Shown here: piece by piece, positions 9,513 to 18,026 of the stretch
Layout of the letters: each line of letters begins with the position of its first letter
How positions within the stretch are numbered: position 1 is the first letter of the stretch
Assembly: GCA_002683825.1 (NCBI GenBank)
Contig: NYUD01000057.1
Coordinates: 124,001 to 188,000 of the forward strand
Direction of reading: 5' to 3'
Length of the DNA stretch: 64,000 bases
From: Planctomycetota bacterium
GTDB taxonomy: Bacteria; Planctomycetota; UBA1135; GCA-002686595
Notes under the pieces: generated by a model
Database searches by the model: none
Told to the model about the DNA's origin: nothing
The model's input: only the letters and a program-made list of their open reading frames with translations
Translations under genes and position numbers: made by a program

Positions 9513-10655
9513 ATGTCAAGAACCAACAAAAGTGTGCTCTCTGTCGCCCTTGTGGCCTGTTTCCTCGGCCTGGCTATCGGGTCCCGAGCGGACGATGTCG
9601 TCGTTCGTCTCTCCGGCGGTGACGGCTATATGAAGCTGGCGGATGGTCGCATCCTTTATATCTTCAGCTTTGCGGATTTTTCAAACCTACCCCCGGAGGA
9701 GGTGATGTCCGCGGGGCTTCTTGCGGCCTCGGCCCCCGCTCCGACCATCATCGCCGATGAGGGGGACCGCGTCTTCCTGCACTTGACGAACGTGGGCATG
9801 GTCATGCGTCCTGACCTGTTCGATCCGCACTCGGTGCACTGGCACGGCTTCCCGAACGCGGCGCCAATTTTCGATGGTCTACCTGACACGTCCATCTCCA
9901 TCAACATGGGGGGCACGCTCAGTTACTTCTACAACGTCGTTGAGCCCGGCACCTACATGTACCACTGCCATGTGGAAGCAACCGAACACATGCAGATGGG
10001 AATGCTCGGAAACCTCTACGTGCGGCCGGCACAGAACAAGAGTCCCGACGGCACCCTTCTGGGAGGGTTCGTTCATCACACCGGCTTCAAGTACGCCTAC
10101 AACGACGGGGATGGATCGACCTTTTACGACGTCGAGTTTCCAATCCAGATAGGATCGTTCGATGCCGCCTTCCACGACGCGAGCGAATCGACGCAACCGC
10201 TTCCGTTCGCCCTCATGCGGGACGACTATCCGTTGCTCAACGGCCGCGGGTACCCGGACACGGCCGTGCCCGGGGCTCTTCCCGCGCTGGCCGAGAACGG
10301 CGGCAAGGTCTCGCAGGGAGTCAGCTCGCTCATCGAGGCCACGCAGGGTGAGAAGATCCTGCTGCGCATCTCGAATCTCAATGTGACGCGCTTCTACACG
10401 CTCGCCTCGCTCGGCATACCGATGAAGGTTGTGGGGCAGGACGCACGGCTGCTCCGTGCTCCGAGTGGACTCAATCTCTATCGCACGACCAATTCGGTCA
10501 CCCTCGGTGGCGGCGAGTCGAAGGACGCAATCCTCGACACTTCGGGCGTCCAGCCAGGGCGCTACTTTCTCTACACAACTAACCTCAACTATCTCAGCAA
10601 CGGAACTGAGGACTTCGGCGGCATGATGACCGAGATCATCATCCACGCGCAGTGA
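9513..10655 (+). CDS. Two-cupredoxin multicopper oxidase subunit carrying the type 1 copper site
   Basis: A 380-residue exported protein with a signal peptide ending near SRADD. The first cupredoxin domain has H-S-V-H-W-H-G (H109, H111) and then Y-H-C-H-V-E-A-T-E-H-M-Q-M-G-M with H151, C152, H153, H159 and M164. These supply a type 1 copper site (Cys, His, Met) and half of the trinuclear-site histidines. The second cupredoxin domain lacks ligands: where HPxHLHG is expected it reads FYTLASLG. A complete oxidase needs four more histidines, and these are found in the next gene. No stretch of other sequence separates the genes: the stop at 10653-10655 overlaps a possible GTG, and the preferred ATG of the next gene is at 10679. 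The substrate is unknown. Metal or phenol oxidation are the usual possibilities for this family. Confidence 0.88.
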   Translation: MSRTNKSVLSVALVACFLGLAIGSRADDVVVRLSGGDGYMKLADGRILYIFSFADFSNLPPEEVMSAGLLAASAPAPTIIADEGDRVFLHLTNVGMVMRPDLFDPHSVHWHGFPNAAPIFDGLPDTSISINMGGTLSYFYNVVEPGTYMYHCHVEATEHMQMGMLGNLYVRPAQNKSPDGTLLGGFVHHTGFKYAYNDGDGSTFYDVEFPIQIGSFDAAFHDASESTQPLPFALMRDDYPLLNGRGYPDTAVPGALPALAENGGKVSQGVSSLIEATQGEKILLRISNLNVTRFYTLASLGIPMKVVGQDARLLRAPSGLNLYRTTNSVTLGGGESKDAILDTSGVQPGRYFLYTTNLNYLSNGTEDFGGMMTEIIIHAQ

Positions 10656-10678
10656 ACTTCGAGACAGACGGCAAGATC

Positions 10679-11941
10679 ATGAAACATTCTGCAAGATTTG
10701 TATTTCGGATTGCGGCCCTTCTGGCGACCGGACTCTATGCCGGACGCGCCACGCGGGCGGACATCAATGGGCTCGAAGGCTCCGACTTCAGATTGACCGC
10801 CAGCGCTGGGACAATTGTGATGCCGGATGGTTTGAGCGTGCACGTGTGGGGCTTCGGTCCGACCGACGGCAACATGCAGTACCCCGGTCCGACGCTCATT
10901 ACGACGCAAGGCCAGCTCACACAGATCACTCTCCTTAACGAGCTCCCCGAGCCTACCTCCATGGTCTTTCCGGGCATGGTCAACGTGGTTGCTGACGGCG
11001 GCGTCGGCACTCAACAGGGCCTGCTCGCGCTCGAGGCCCTCCCAGGGGGTACCGTGTCCTACAGCTTCACTCCCCGGCAGCCGGGAACCTACCTGTATTA
11101 CAGCGGGACGCGTCCCGATGTTCAGGTCGAGATGGGGCTCTTGGGGGCGCTGATCGTGCGTCCCATGGATTTCGATCCTCTGGCGCCCAGGGCGTATCAG
11201 GATAACGAGACCGCCTACGATCAGGAGTACCTGTTTCTACTCTCAGAAATGGACCCGCGCATCCACGAAGTGGTGCTGAGACTGGGTAGCGCGGGTCTGG
11301 ACGGCCTGGATTACCTGACCGATCACCAACCGCAGTACTGGTTCATCAATGGACGGGTTGGACCCGACACCTTCCTGCCCAACAACGTGCCCTGGCTCAA
11401 GCATCAACCGTACGGAGCGATGGCGCGCACGCACCCCGGTGAGCGAATGCTAATGCGTGTCGTGGGTGGCGGACGGGATGTTCATCCCTTCCACCACCAC
11501 GGAAACCACGCACGTGTCATCGCGAAGAATGGCCGTCTCGGGACCAGCGCAAGCTACGAAGTGTTCACCATACAGACGGCTCCTGGCGAGACCATCGACG
11601 CCATCTGGACATGGACGGGACAGCGCCTCGGTTGGGACGCCTACGGGCACGCTCCGGGCGACCCACTCGAACCGGGCGAGTACGCTCCGGATCATGGCAA
11701 ACCGATCCCCGTCAATCTCACCGAGCTTCAGGACCTGGCCTTCGGAGGTTTTTACTCAGGCGACCCTTTCCTCGGCAGCCTGAAGAGCTTGCCCCCCGGC
11801 GAGGGAGGGTTGAACCAAAATGGCGGGTTCCACTTCATGTGGCACTCACACACAGAAAAGGAACTCGTGAACAACGACATTGCTCCGGGCGGGATGATGA
11901 CCATGTGCATCGTCGAACCCCACGGTGTCCCGATCGACTGA
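10679..11941 (+). CDS. Two-cupredoxin multicopper oxidase subunit carrying trinuclear-site histidines, no type 1 site
   Basis: I chose ATG 10679 because it opens a typical signal peptide (MKHSARFVFR, cleavage near TRAD). An in-frame GTG at 10652 would overlap the upstream stop and add nine residues. The product is 420 residues. Its first cupredoxin domain has lost the HxH pairs, reading L-Y-Y-S-G-T at the equivalent position. The second domain has H269-P-F-H272-H-H274-G-N-H and W-H389-S-H391. The second motif sits where oxidases normally carry HCH, with serine in place of cysteine. This protein can therefore supply T2/T3 histidines but not a type 1 copper. Together with the previous protein it would complete one full set of copper ligands. 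Confidence 0.87.
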   Translation: MKHSARFVFRIAALLATGLYAGRATRADINGLEGSDFRLTASAGTIVMPDGLSVHVWGFGPTDGNMQYPGPTLITTQGQLTQITLLNELPEPTSMVFPGMVNVVADGGVGTQQGLLALEALPGGTVSYSFTPRQPGTYLYYSGTRPDVQVEMGLLGALIVRPMDFDPLAPRAYQDNETAYDQEYLFLLSEMDPRIHEVVLRLGSAGLDGLDYLTDHQPQYWFINGRVGPDTFLPNNVPWLKHQPYGAMARTHPGERMLMRVVGGGRDVHPFHHHGNHARVIAKNGRLGTSASYEVFTIQTAPGETIDAIWTWTGQRLGWDAYGHAPGDPLEPGEYAPDHGKPIPVNLTELQDLAFGGFYSGDPFLGSLKSLPPGEGGLNQNGGFHFMWHSHTEKELVNNDIAPGGMMTMCIVEPHGVPID

Positions 11942-11971
11942 CCGCTGGTCCATCTTCCACAGAAAAACATC

Positions 11972-13195
11972 ATGAAGACACCCAAGAGAATCGCCGCCTT
12001 TGCAATACTCCTTGCGACGGCATCAGCCTCCTCCAGTTTCGCCCAGACAGACGTGTTCCTCGTGGCGAAGGAATTCACCCAGACCATGCCGGACGGGGTG
12101 CAGATCGTTATGTGGGGCTACGCGCTCGACGCCGACGGCGATCTGTTGACCGACGATGGCGAGGCCGCCAGTTCGCCCGGACCGCAGATCGTGGTTCCTC
12201 CGGGAGAAGCGCTGCTGCGTATCCATATCCGTAACGACCTGCCGGCCGACACCTCGCTCATCATCCCTGGCCAGACGACCACGCTGTCCCCGGTGATGTT
12301 CACTGACGCTTCCGGGCGGGAGCGCGTCTCGTCGTTCACGACGGTTGTCGCCCCGGGCGCCACCGCGACCTACACGTGGAACGACGTTCGAAATGGCTCC
12401 TTCATGTACCAGAGCGGCACGCACGTCGCCGTGCAAATACAGATGGGCCTCTTCGGTTCCATGACGAAGGAATTCGAGCCCGGGCGTGCTTACCGCCAGC
12501 CGACTCCGTTCCACGTGGGGGAGGCGAGCGTTTTCTACAGTGAAATCGACCCCGATCTACATGCCGCTGTGGCCGGAGGCACCTACGGGACGCCGGCTTA
12601 CCCGAATACCCTTGACTACCGCCCGCGGTACTTCTTGGTGAACGGTGAGCCCTTTTCGGCCGGAGTCGCCGACATATCCCTCGGCGCCGTCGGCGAGTCC
12701 AGTCTAGTGCGCTTCTTCAACGCCGGTCTTGAGACCCACGTTCCGACCGCTCTGGGAATGGACATGCTCATCGTTGCCGAGGATGGCAACTTGCTTCCGA
12801 CAAACCGATCGTCTTACTCGGTGTTCTTACCCGCAGGCAAGACCAAGGACGTACTGATCCAGCCGGAGATGCCGGGTCGCCATGCGCTTGTGGACCGCTC
12901 GATGGCGCTGTCAAACAACAATGGTCCGGATGGCGGCATGCTCGTCTTCCTGAGCGCAGACATCCCGCAGGAGCTTTCAGAAGCGCAGAATAAGCTCGAC
13001 ACCTGGAGCAAGCGTGTATTCAAAGCGAAGGCGAAACTCACCATTGCATTCGCGATGCCTGAAGCTACCCCTGCGGAGCAGCGGGCCAAGGCGAGGGCCG
13101 TTGAGACCTGGAGATCGAGACTCGAGACCGCCCGTAGTCGGCTGAGCAGGGCCATGAATCGGCTGGTTCAGATGCAGGAAGACCTCGACTCGTGA
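11972..13195 (+). CDS. Ligand-free multicopper-oxidase-fold protein with C-terminal coiled coil
   Basis: A 407-residue exported protein (signal peptide ending near SSFAQ). It is related to the two preceding products: it shares the M-Y-Q-S-G-T...V-Q-I-Q-M-G-L-F-G segment that replaces the HCH region, and a V-N-G-E-P-F segment in the second domain. None of the four histidine motifs of multicopper oxidases survives. The expected HPxHLHG position reads T-H-V-P-T-A-L-G. Residues from about 335 to the end are charged and rich in Lys, Arg, Glu and Ala and predict as a coiled coil, which could mediate assembly. I infer a structural subunit of a hetero-oligomeric oxidase. The stop overlaps the start of the lipoprotein gene by 4 nt, so the two are probably translationally coupled. 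Confidence 0.85.
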   Translation: MKTPKRIAAFAILLATASASSSFAQTDVFLVAKEFTQTMPDGVQIVMWGYALDADGDLLTDDGEAASSPGPQIVVPPGEALLRIHIRNDLPADTSLIIPGQTTTLSPVMFTDASGRERVSSFTTVVAPGATATYTWNDVRNGSFMYQSGTHVAVQIQMGLFGSMTKEFEPGRAYRQPTPFHVGEASVFYSEIDPDLHAAVAGGTYGTPAYPNTLDYRPRYFLVNGEPFSAGVADISLGAVGESSLVRFFNAGLETHVPTALGMDMLIVAEDGNLLPTNRSSYSVFLPAGKTKDVLIQPEMPGRHALVDRSMALSNNNGPDGGMLVFLSADIPQELSEAQNKLDTWSKRVFKAKAKLTIAFAMPEATPAEQRAKARAVETWRSRLETARSRLSRAMNRLVQMQEDLDS

Positions 13196-13731
13196 GACGC
13201 GCTGAAAACAAGAGAACTGGAGTGACCCGTCGGCCCGCGATGGGTCTGCTGTTCCTCGTGCTCGGCGCTTGCAGCACACCCCACATGGTGGGTGAAAAGG
13301 AGCCCGTTCAGCTGGCCATGGATGCTGGAGTGGAGCTGCCGGACTGCTGCCGGGTCCCCCTGCTGGCGGGTTTAGATCGGGTAGAGGGCGGAGACGAAGT
13401 GCGCTGGGGTGTTCGCCTCGAGAGTGTGCGCATGAGTGGTGCCGGCAATCTGCTGGACGTGCGCCTGCGTGTACTCGATGCCGAGCGTGCAGCGCCCCTC
13501 TTCGACCGTCGGGTCGCCGCACACCTCGTGCATACGTCGAGCGGCCTGCAGGGCAGCGTCCCCGTACCCGGGAAAATCGGGCCCCTGCGCCAGACGGTTA
13601 CGGGGGGAGCTCCGCGGGAGGGTAGGGTCTACTTCTTGCTTTTTGGCAACCCCGGGGGGGAGGTTCGTTCCGGTGACGATGTCACCCTGGAGATCGGACC
13701 GTATCACAGCGCCCCTCTCCGCGTGTTGTAG
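13192..13731 (+). CDS. Small lipoprotein, last gene of the copper-oxidase operon
   Basis: A 179-residue protein starting with GTG at 13192, inside the stop codon of the preceding gene. An internal ATG at 13240 is a possible alternative start. The hydrophobic stretch GLLFLVLGAC ends in a lipobox, so the cysteine should be lipid-anchored. The mature part looks like one beta-sandwich (alternating V, R, L strands such as WGVRLESVRM and LLDVRLRVLD) and contains a D-C-C-R pair of cysteines. I do not recognise the family. Its position suggests it tethers or assists the oxidase subunits at a membrane. Confidence 0.75.
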   Translation: MRRAENKRTGVTRRPAMGLLFLVLGACSTPHMVGEKEPVQLAMDAGVELPDCCRVPLLAGLDRVEGGDEVRWGVRLESVRMSGAGNLLDVRLRVLDAERAAPLFDRRVAAHLVHTSSGLQGSVPVPGKIGPLRQTVTGGAPREGRVYFLLFGNPGGEVRSGDDVTLEIGPYHSAPLRVL

Positions 13732-14006
13732 CGCCGACAAGAACTCCACCCTGGCGTCACCAAGTCTCTCCAGCCGAGTCCGTCCACCGAAGATGACCGG
13801 GATGTAATCGGAGAGTTGAGCTGGGGGCAGGATCACTGTGGTAGCCCGCCCGCCCCAATGCCGGGGTCTGAGAGTCTGGGGCTGCAGAAGGGCGTGTGGT
13901 GGTTCGGCGGGACCAGTGCCCCAGGCCGAAAATGCGGGAGCGATTCCCACGGAACCCGTTTCGTAGAGAAACCGCCCATCACCGGCCAGGCCGGGTGCTG
14001 ATCAAC

Positions 14007-15492
14007 ATGCTCGAGAAAGCGACTGCTCTCATGGCCGTGCTGTTCGCTGCTCCGCTCGCTCAAGCGGACACCATCGCGGGCCAGATCGTGGACATCAATG
14101 GAGTTGGCATCGCGAACGGCGACGTGGATGCGTTCGATCTGGTCGGGGAGGAAGAGATCACTCTGACGGGCGACAGCACCGATGCGAACGGCTTCTTCAA
14201 CATCACGATCCCGGCAGGACTGTACCTGCTCACCTTTCAGGGGCCTCCGGGCAGCCTTTTCATCGATTTCGAGATGACCGATGTGCTTGTCACCGGCACG
14301 GTTGATTTCGGCATGATCACGCTGGAGACCGGTCATTTCCTGAGTGGCCGTGTTCTCGACGAAAGCAGCTTTCCCGTTCCGTTTTGTGACCTCGATGTCT
14401 TTCACGGTGCGACGGGGATCCCTTTCAACGCATCGGGTGCCAGAACGGATCTCTTTGGCAACTTCAGCATCCTGGTTCCGGCTGACATCCTGCTGCATTT
14501 CGACCCGCGGGGTGTCATCGGTCCGACCCTGGCTCCCCTCGCCATGGAACTCGTGGTCACCGTCGACACGAATCTGGGCGACATCACCCTGGTTCCGGGG
14601 TATGCCACTACCGGCAGCGTCGTGGATGGCCTCGGGAATCCTGTGCAAGGGGCGAAATTCGAATTTACGGACGAGTTCGGGGTCGAGGCCCTCACGTATA
14701 ACGATTCAACCGACGTGAATGGGGGCTTCGACATCGTGGTCGCAGCCGGGACCTGGGAAATCATCATCTGCCCCCCCGGTGCAGCCTCGATGGTCGGTGA
14801 GGAACTGATAGGTGTCGTCATCACCGGAGCGACGGACATCGGGACCACCGTCTCTTCAAGACGGCGTTCTCCTGTTCGGAACGATTACCGACTCGATGGG
14901 CGTGCCGGCTCAGGGAGTCGATGTGGATGTGAAGAACGCTGCGACGGGCGCAAACATCACTTTGTGCGGGGACGGTACCAATGGTGCGGGCGCTTACTCG
15001 GTCCTGGTTCCTCTAGGGACGTTCGACGTATTCTTCACTGCGCCGAACGGTCTGGCGATCAGCACGGACGTCGTCGTTGCGGGCCCCACGCAGGTCGATG
15101 GAGTGCTCACTCCATGCCCGCCGGCCAGCGCCGTGGTCCGTAACGGTTCTGGTGTCAATCCGCTCGCCCTCATCAGCGTGTCTCCTCCCCGTATAGCAAG
15201 ATCATGGAAGGTAGACCTGGATTGCACAGGCTTTGCGCCTGGCTTCGCCGTCATCCTTCTGAACTCGTCTCCACATCCGGGGATCGTGCTCAGTTTCGGG
15301 GAATACCTCGTCGCCGGAACCCAGCTGCTCGTTCTGGGGGGGAGCCATGCAGGGAACGTCCTTTCGTTCAATCTACCGCTGCCATCCAACGTGTCCCTTT
15401 GCGGGAGGATGGGGTATGCACAGGGGCTCATCCTGGGAGGTGCTCCGGGACCGCAGCTGACGAATGCCCTGGATCTTGTGGTCGGCCACTGA
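14007..15492 (+). pseudogene. Secreted carboxypeptidase-regulatory-like repeat protein interrupted by one frameshift
   Basis: The ATG at 14007 opens a signal peptide (MLEKATALMA, cleavage near AQAD). A longer frame begins at 13896 without such a peptide. The protein consists of tandem beta-sandwich repeats with the pattern G-x-I/V-x-D-x-x-G-x-x-V. The frame is coherent to about 14852 (ITGATDIGTTV) and then turns into arginine-rich nonsense ending at 15143. The homologous sequence continues in the +1 frame as LQDGVLLFGTI and runs to 15492. Skipping one base near 14853 restores a repeat that aligns residue for residue with the two preceding repeats (spacing D-x-G to G-x-I/V unchanged), giving about 494 residues. 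The C-terminus ends LTNALDLVVGH, a tail typical of planctomycete secreted proteins. It could be a real inactivation, a sequencing error, or recoding. Confidence 0.75.
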
Positions 15493-15606
15493 TCCAGGCG
15501 TCGATCGCGAGCCGTAAGCCGGTAGTGCCCTGCCGATCGTGCGAACGTTCGAGGCGCCGTTACGCACGGGGGGCCGTGGGTCCTTCAGCTTCGAGGCGAA
15601 AAAGCT

Positions 15607-17289
15607 TCAAGGCACGCGCCAGCGTTCACCGACGGACTTCGGTCCTGCCGCTAGCTCATCCGGTTCCAGGAGGTAGCAGCCTTTGGAGAGAAAGCGTTGC
15701 CCCGGGCCGAAACTGAGAGAAGGATGGGATGCGCAGAAGTTTGCGATCACGCTCATGTGATCGATGCACTCGAGTACGTAATCGCGGAAGTAATCATCGT
15801 ACTTGATGTGCATGAAGGCATCGCCGACGAGCATGCAGGCAAAATGCGTCTGCAGCTGCACACGGCGGTGTGCGGCACCCACATCAGTTCCGGTTTCGAT
15901 GCCACGATGCTGCAGCCAGAGCTCGACCCGACGAGCCGCCCGCGCATAGTCGACGGGGACGCGGAAAGGGTGTGCGATACGCGCGCGACCGACCAACGCA
16001 GGGGGAAGATCGCTCAAGGATCCGTCGAGGAGTGTGGACGAGACGATGATCCCCGCGCCGGTTTCGCGGATCCCCTGGTTAGCCAGTAGCGTCAGGTCGG
16101 CTGGGCTGCCCCAGAGAACGACGAGCGACGGCTCCGGAGCTTCCATCAGCGGCCCGAGGTCGATGTCTCCAAGGTCCCCGTGGGACGTCGGCCTGCGCGC
16201 GGGAATCTCGATCCCCACAGCTGGTGGCAGCTCCCGTCGAGCGAGCTCTGTCTGTAGTGCCTGCGCGGCCATTCCCCCCGGCGTTCCCTTGCGAAACACC
16301 TGGAAGATCTTGGGGCGTGCGCCCTCTCCTGCGGCTTCGGCGATTCGGGCGGCCTCGAGTCGCAGTCCTCGCGAGTAGTACAGGGTGTACTCCGAGACCC
16401 CTTCCGGGGGCAGGTCGACGTTGGGCAGCAGGCACGGCAGCTTGCGCTCTTCGCAGAACGACTGCACGGAGTCCCACTGCCCCGCGGTGATGCCGCTCAG
16501 GAGTGCGAATACGGGTTGGCGTTCGTAGAACTCTTCCAGCTGCTCGGTCCAGGTATCGGGGGAGCCGCCGAGCTTCCACGTGTGAAGCACCCAGCGTCGA
16601 TAGCTTTCGTTGACGTTTGAGCGGTGAAAGGGGCCGCGCCGTGCGCGTCCGGTCTCATTTCGAGTGTTGCGGTTCTTCTCGTCGACGAAGAGGTCGAGCA
16701 CCTCGAGCATGGGCGTGGCGTCGACTTCTCCGGCGACGACCGTAGCGAAGTGGATTTCCTCCGGGGTCACGCCCGGCGAGGCCTCTGCCGAGAGGGTGGC
16801 GAGGTAAAGCAGCAGGTCATCGAGATCGTCGGCGGACAGATCGTAGCGCGGCATGGGCGCTTCGAGCTCCTGGCCCGCGGGGTCGATGCCTTCGACGATG
16901 GCACGCCCGAGGGTTTCATGGGTGTAGGCCGGCCGACGGTGAGGACCCTGCGTCAGGGGAGCGAACAACATCTGAGGTGTGATGGGGGGGGCGACGAGCC
17001 AGCTCTCCGAGGAGCCCATGCCGCTCTTTTGATGGCAGCTCACGCAAGTGAACTGGGTCCCCTGAACACGAATGTCGCCGGCCACGATCGCCGCGATCGG
17101 CGTACCGTCGGCGCGGAGTCCGTCGCGGTACAGGCGCTCTCCGCGCGCGAGTTTCGTCAGAGGCATGACGACGGCGGACGCCGCGGCCACACCGCCCGGC
17201 GGTGAAACCGAGCAGGCATGACCCAAGAAAAAAGTGAGTACGACGAGCAGCGGGTGCCGCACGAATTTGGAATGTGTGGAGGGAATCAT
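15607..17289 (-). CDS. Cytochrome c / ABC-type substrate-binding protein fusion
   Basis: I set the start at ATG 17289, which overlaps the SCO gene's stop in an ATGA arrangement; the frame extends further upstream but only through the SCO gene. The product is 560 residues. After an export signal (hydrophobic core LLVVLTFFLG, with a cysteine at 26 in a non-canonical lipobox), a mono-haem cytochrome c domain carries C-V-S-C-H at 82-86. From about residue 190 a periplasmic-binding-protein-like domain follows, with the profile of branched-chain amino-acid type receptors. The same fusion is known beside SCO proteins in other bacteria. With SCO1 it probably forms a small electron-transfer or copper-sensing pair in the periplasm. 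The ligand of the binding domain cannot be read from the sequence. Confidence 0.85.
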   Translation of the reverse strand: MIPSTHSKFVRHPLLVVLTFFLGHACSVSPPGGVAAASAVVMPLTKLARGERLYRDGLRADGTPIAAIVAGDIRVQGTQFTCVSCHQKSGMGSSESWLVAPPITPQMLFAPLTQGPHRRPAYTHETLGRAIVEGIDPAGQELEAPMPRYDLSADDLDDLLLYLATLSAEASPGVTPEEIHFATVVAGEVDATPMLEVLDLFVDEKNRNTRNETGRARRGPFHRSNVNESYRRWVLHTWKLGGSPDTWTEQLEEFYERQPVFALLSGITAGQWDSVQSFCEERKLPCLLPNVDLPPEGVSEYTLYYSRGLRLEAARIAEAAGEGARPKIFQVFRKGTPGGMAAQALQTELARRELPPAVGIEIPARRPTSHGDLGDIDLGPLMEAPEPSLVVLWGSPADLTLLANQGIRETGAGIIVSSTLLDGSLSDLPPALVGRARIAHPFRVPVDYARAARRVELWLQHRGIETGTDVGAAHRRVQLQTHFACMLVGDAFMHIKYDDYFRDYVLECIDHMSVIANFCASHPSLSFGPGQRFLSKGCYLLEPDELAAGPKSVGERWRVP

Positions 17290-17909
17290 TGGGCAATGAG
17301 GGCCGCGTCCAACTCGTGGGCAAGTTGCGCGGCCGGCAGTAGCCCCTCCACCCGCACCCACTCCGTCGCTCCGGCTGCGCGCGCATAGGCGTAGGGACGA
17401 TGGTTCATCTTGCTGCCCGACAGCGCATCGAAGGCGTCGAGTACTGCGAGCACGTCGTGTGCCCTACCTGTGAGCAGGCGCCAGTTGGCGCCGACGCCAT
17501 AGCGATCAGCGTATTGTTGTAGGATCTCCGGCGTGTCGTACTCGGGATCGAGAGAGATGGAGATCATCAGCAGGTCGGAGGTGTCGCTCCGCATCTGCTC
17601 GGCGACCTGACTGAACGTGGCCGTCATCACGGGACAGATGGTCGTGCAGGTGGTGAACACGAAATTCATGACCACAGGTCGGTCATCGGCGAGGAGATCG
17701 GGTAGTCGGTGCACGGTATTGGTCTGGTCGACAAGGACGACGTCAGGCGTCTCGTAGGTGGCGCGGACCTTGCGGAGCGGTTCGGGGACTGCGCCGAGGG
17801 CGTCAGCCCCCGAATCTCCCGGGGCGGTGGTCGGTGTCGCGCACGATGCGAGCACGAGGGCGAGCAGCATCGAGCAAGTGTCTGAAGCGTCGAGAATCCG
17901 TCGGAACAT
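17286..17909 (-). CDS. SCO1/SenC copper chaperone lipoprotein
   Basis: A 207-residue thioredoxin-fold protein. A lipobox L-A-S-C puts the lipidated cysteine at 23. The copper-binding set is complete: C88-T-T-I-C92 (CxxxC) and H169 in K-M-N-H-R. SCO proteins deliver copper to cytochrome oxidase CuA sites or act as thiol reductases. It is translationally coupled to the cytochrome/binding-protein fusion downstream. It lies within a few kb of three multicopper-oxidase-fold genes, which fits a role in copper supply, although it reads in the opposite direction. Its leader forms a hairpin that includes the AAGGA ribosome-binding site. Confidence 0.93.
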   Translation of the reverse strand: MFRRILDASDTCSMLLALVLASCATPTTAPGDSGADALGAVPEPLRKVRATYETPDVVLVDQTNTVHRLPDLLADDRPVVMNFVFTTCTTICPVMTATFSQVAEQMRSDTSDLLMISISLDPEYDTPEILQQYADRYGVGANWRLLTGRAHDVLAVLDAFDALSGSKMNHRPYAYARAAGATEWVRVEGLLPAAQLAHELDAALIAQ

Positions 17910-17912
17910 GTA

Positions 17913-17945
17913 CTTGGGCGTCCTTCCTTACCAAGGATACCCAAG
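17913..17945 (-). promoter_or_regulatory. Hairpin in the sco leader that pairs the ribosome-binding site
   Basis: The sequence is an imperfect palindrome. The outer arms CTTGGG/CCCAAG (17913-17918, 17940-17945) pair over 6 bp. The inner arms TCCTT/AAGGA (17921-17925, 17933-17937) pair over 5 bp. A 2x2 internal loop separates them and a 7-nt apical loop closes the structure. On the leftward mRNA the downstream inner arm is AAGGA, the only good ribosome-binding site, 11 nt before the ATG at 17909. The structure could limit translation of sco, or the DNA palindrome could be an operator. Confidence 0.45.
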
Positions 17946-18026
17946 AAATCAGCGCTTCTCAGAGCCCGGCCGCGGATCAGACAGCATTGTAATCTCCTAA
18001 CCTGGAGGGCCACCTACGCTGGAGTA

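Noticed and set aside
13732-14006. Region between the lipoprotein and the frameshifted gene, searched for a terminator or small gene
   Set aside because: No strong hairpin with a T-run and no convincing short gene; the frame from 13896 to 14006 lacks a ribosome-binding site and a signal peptide.
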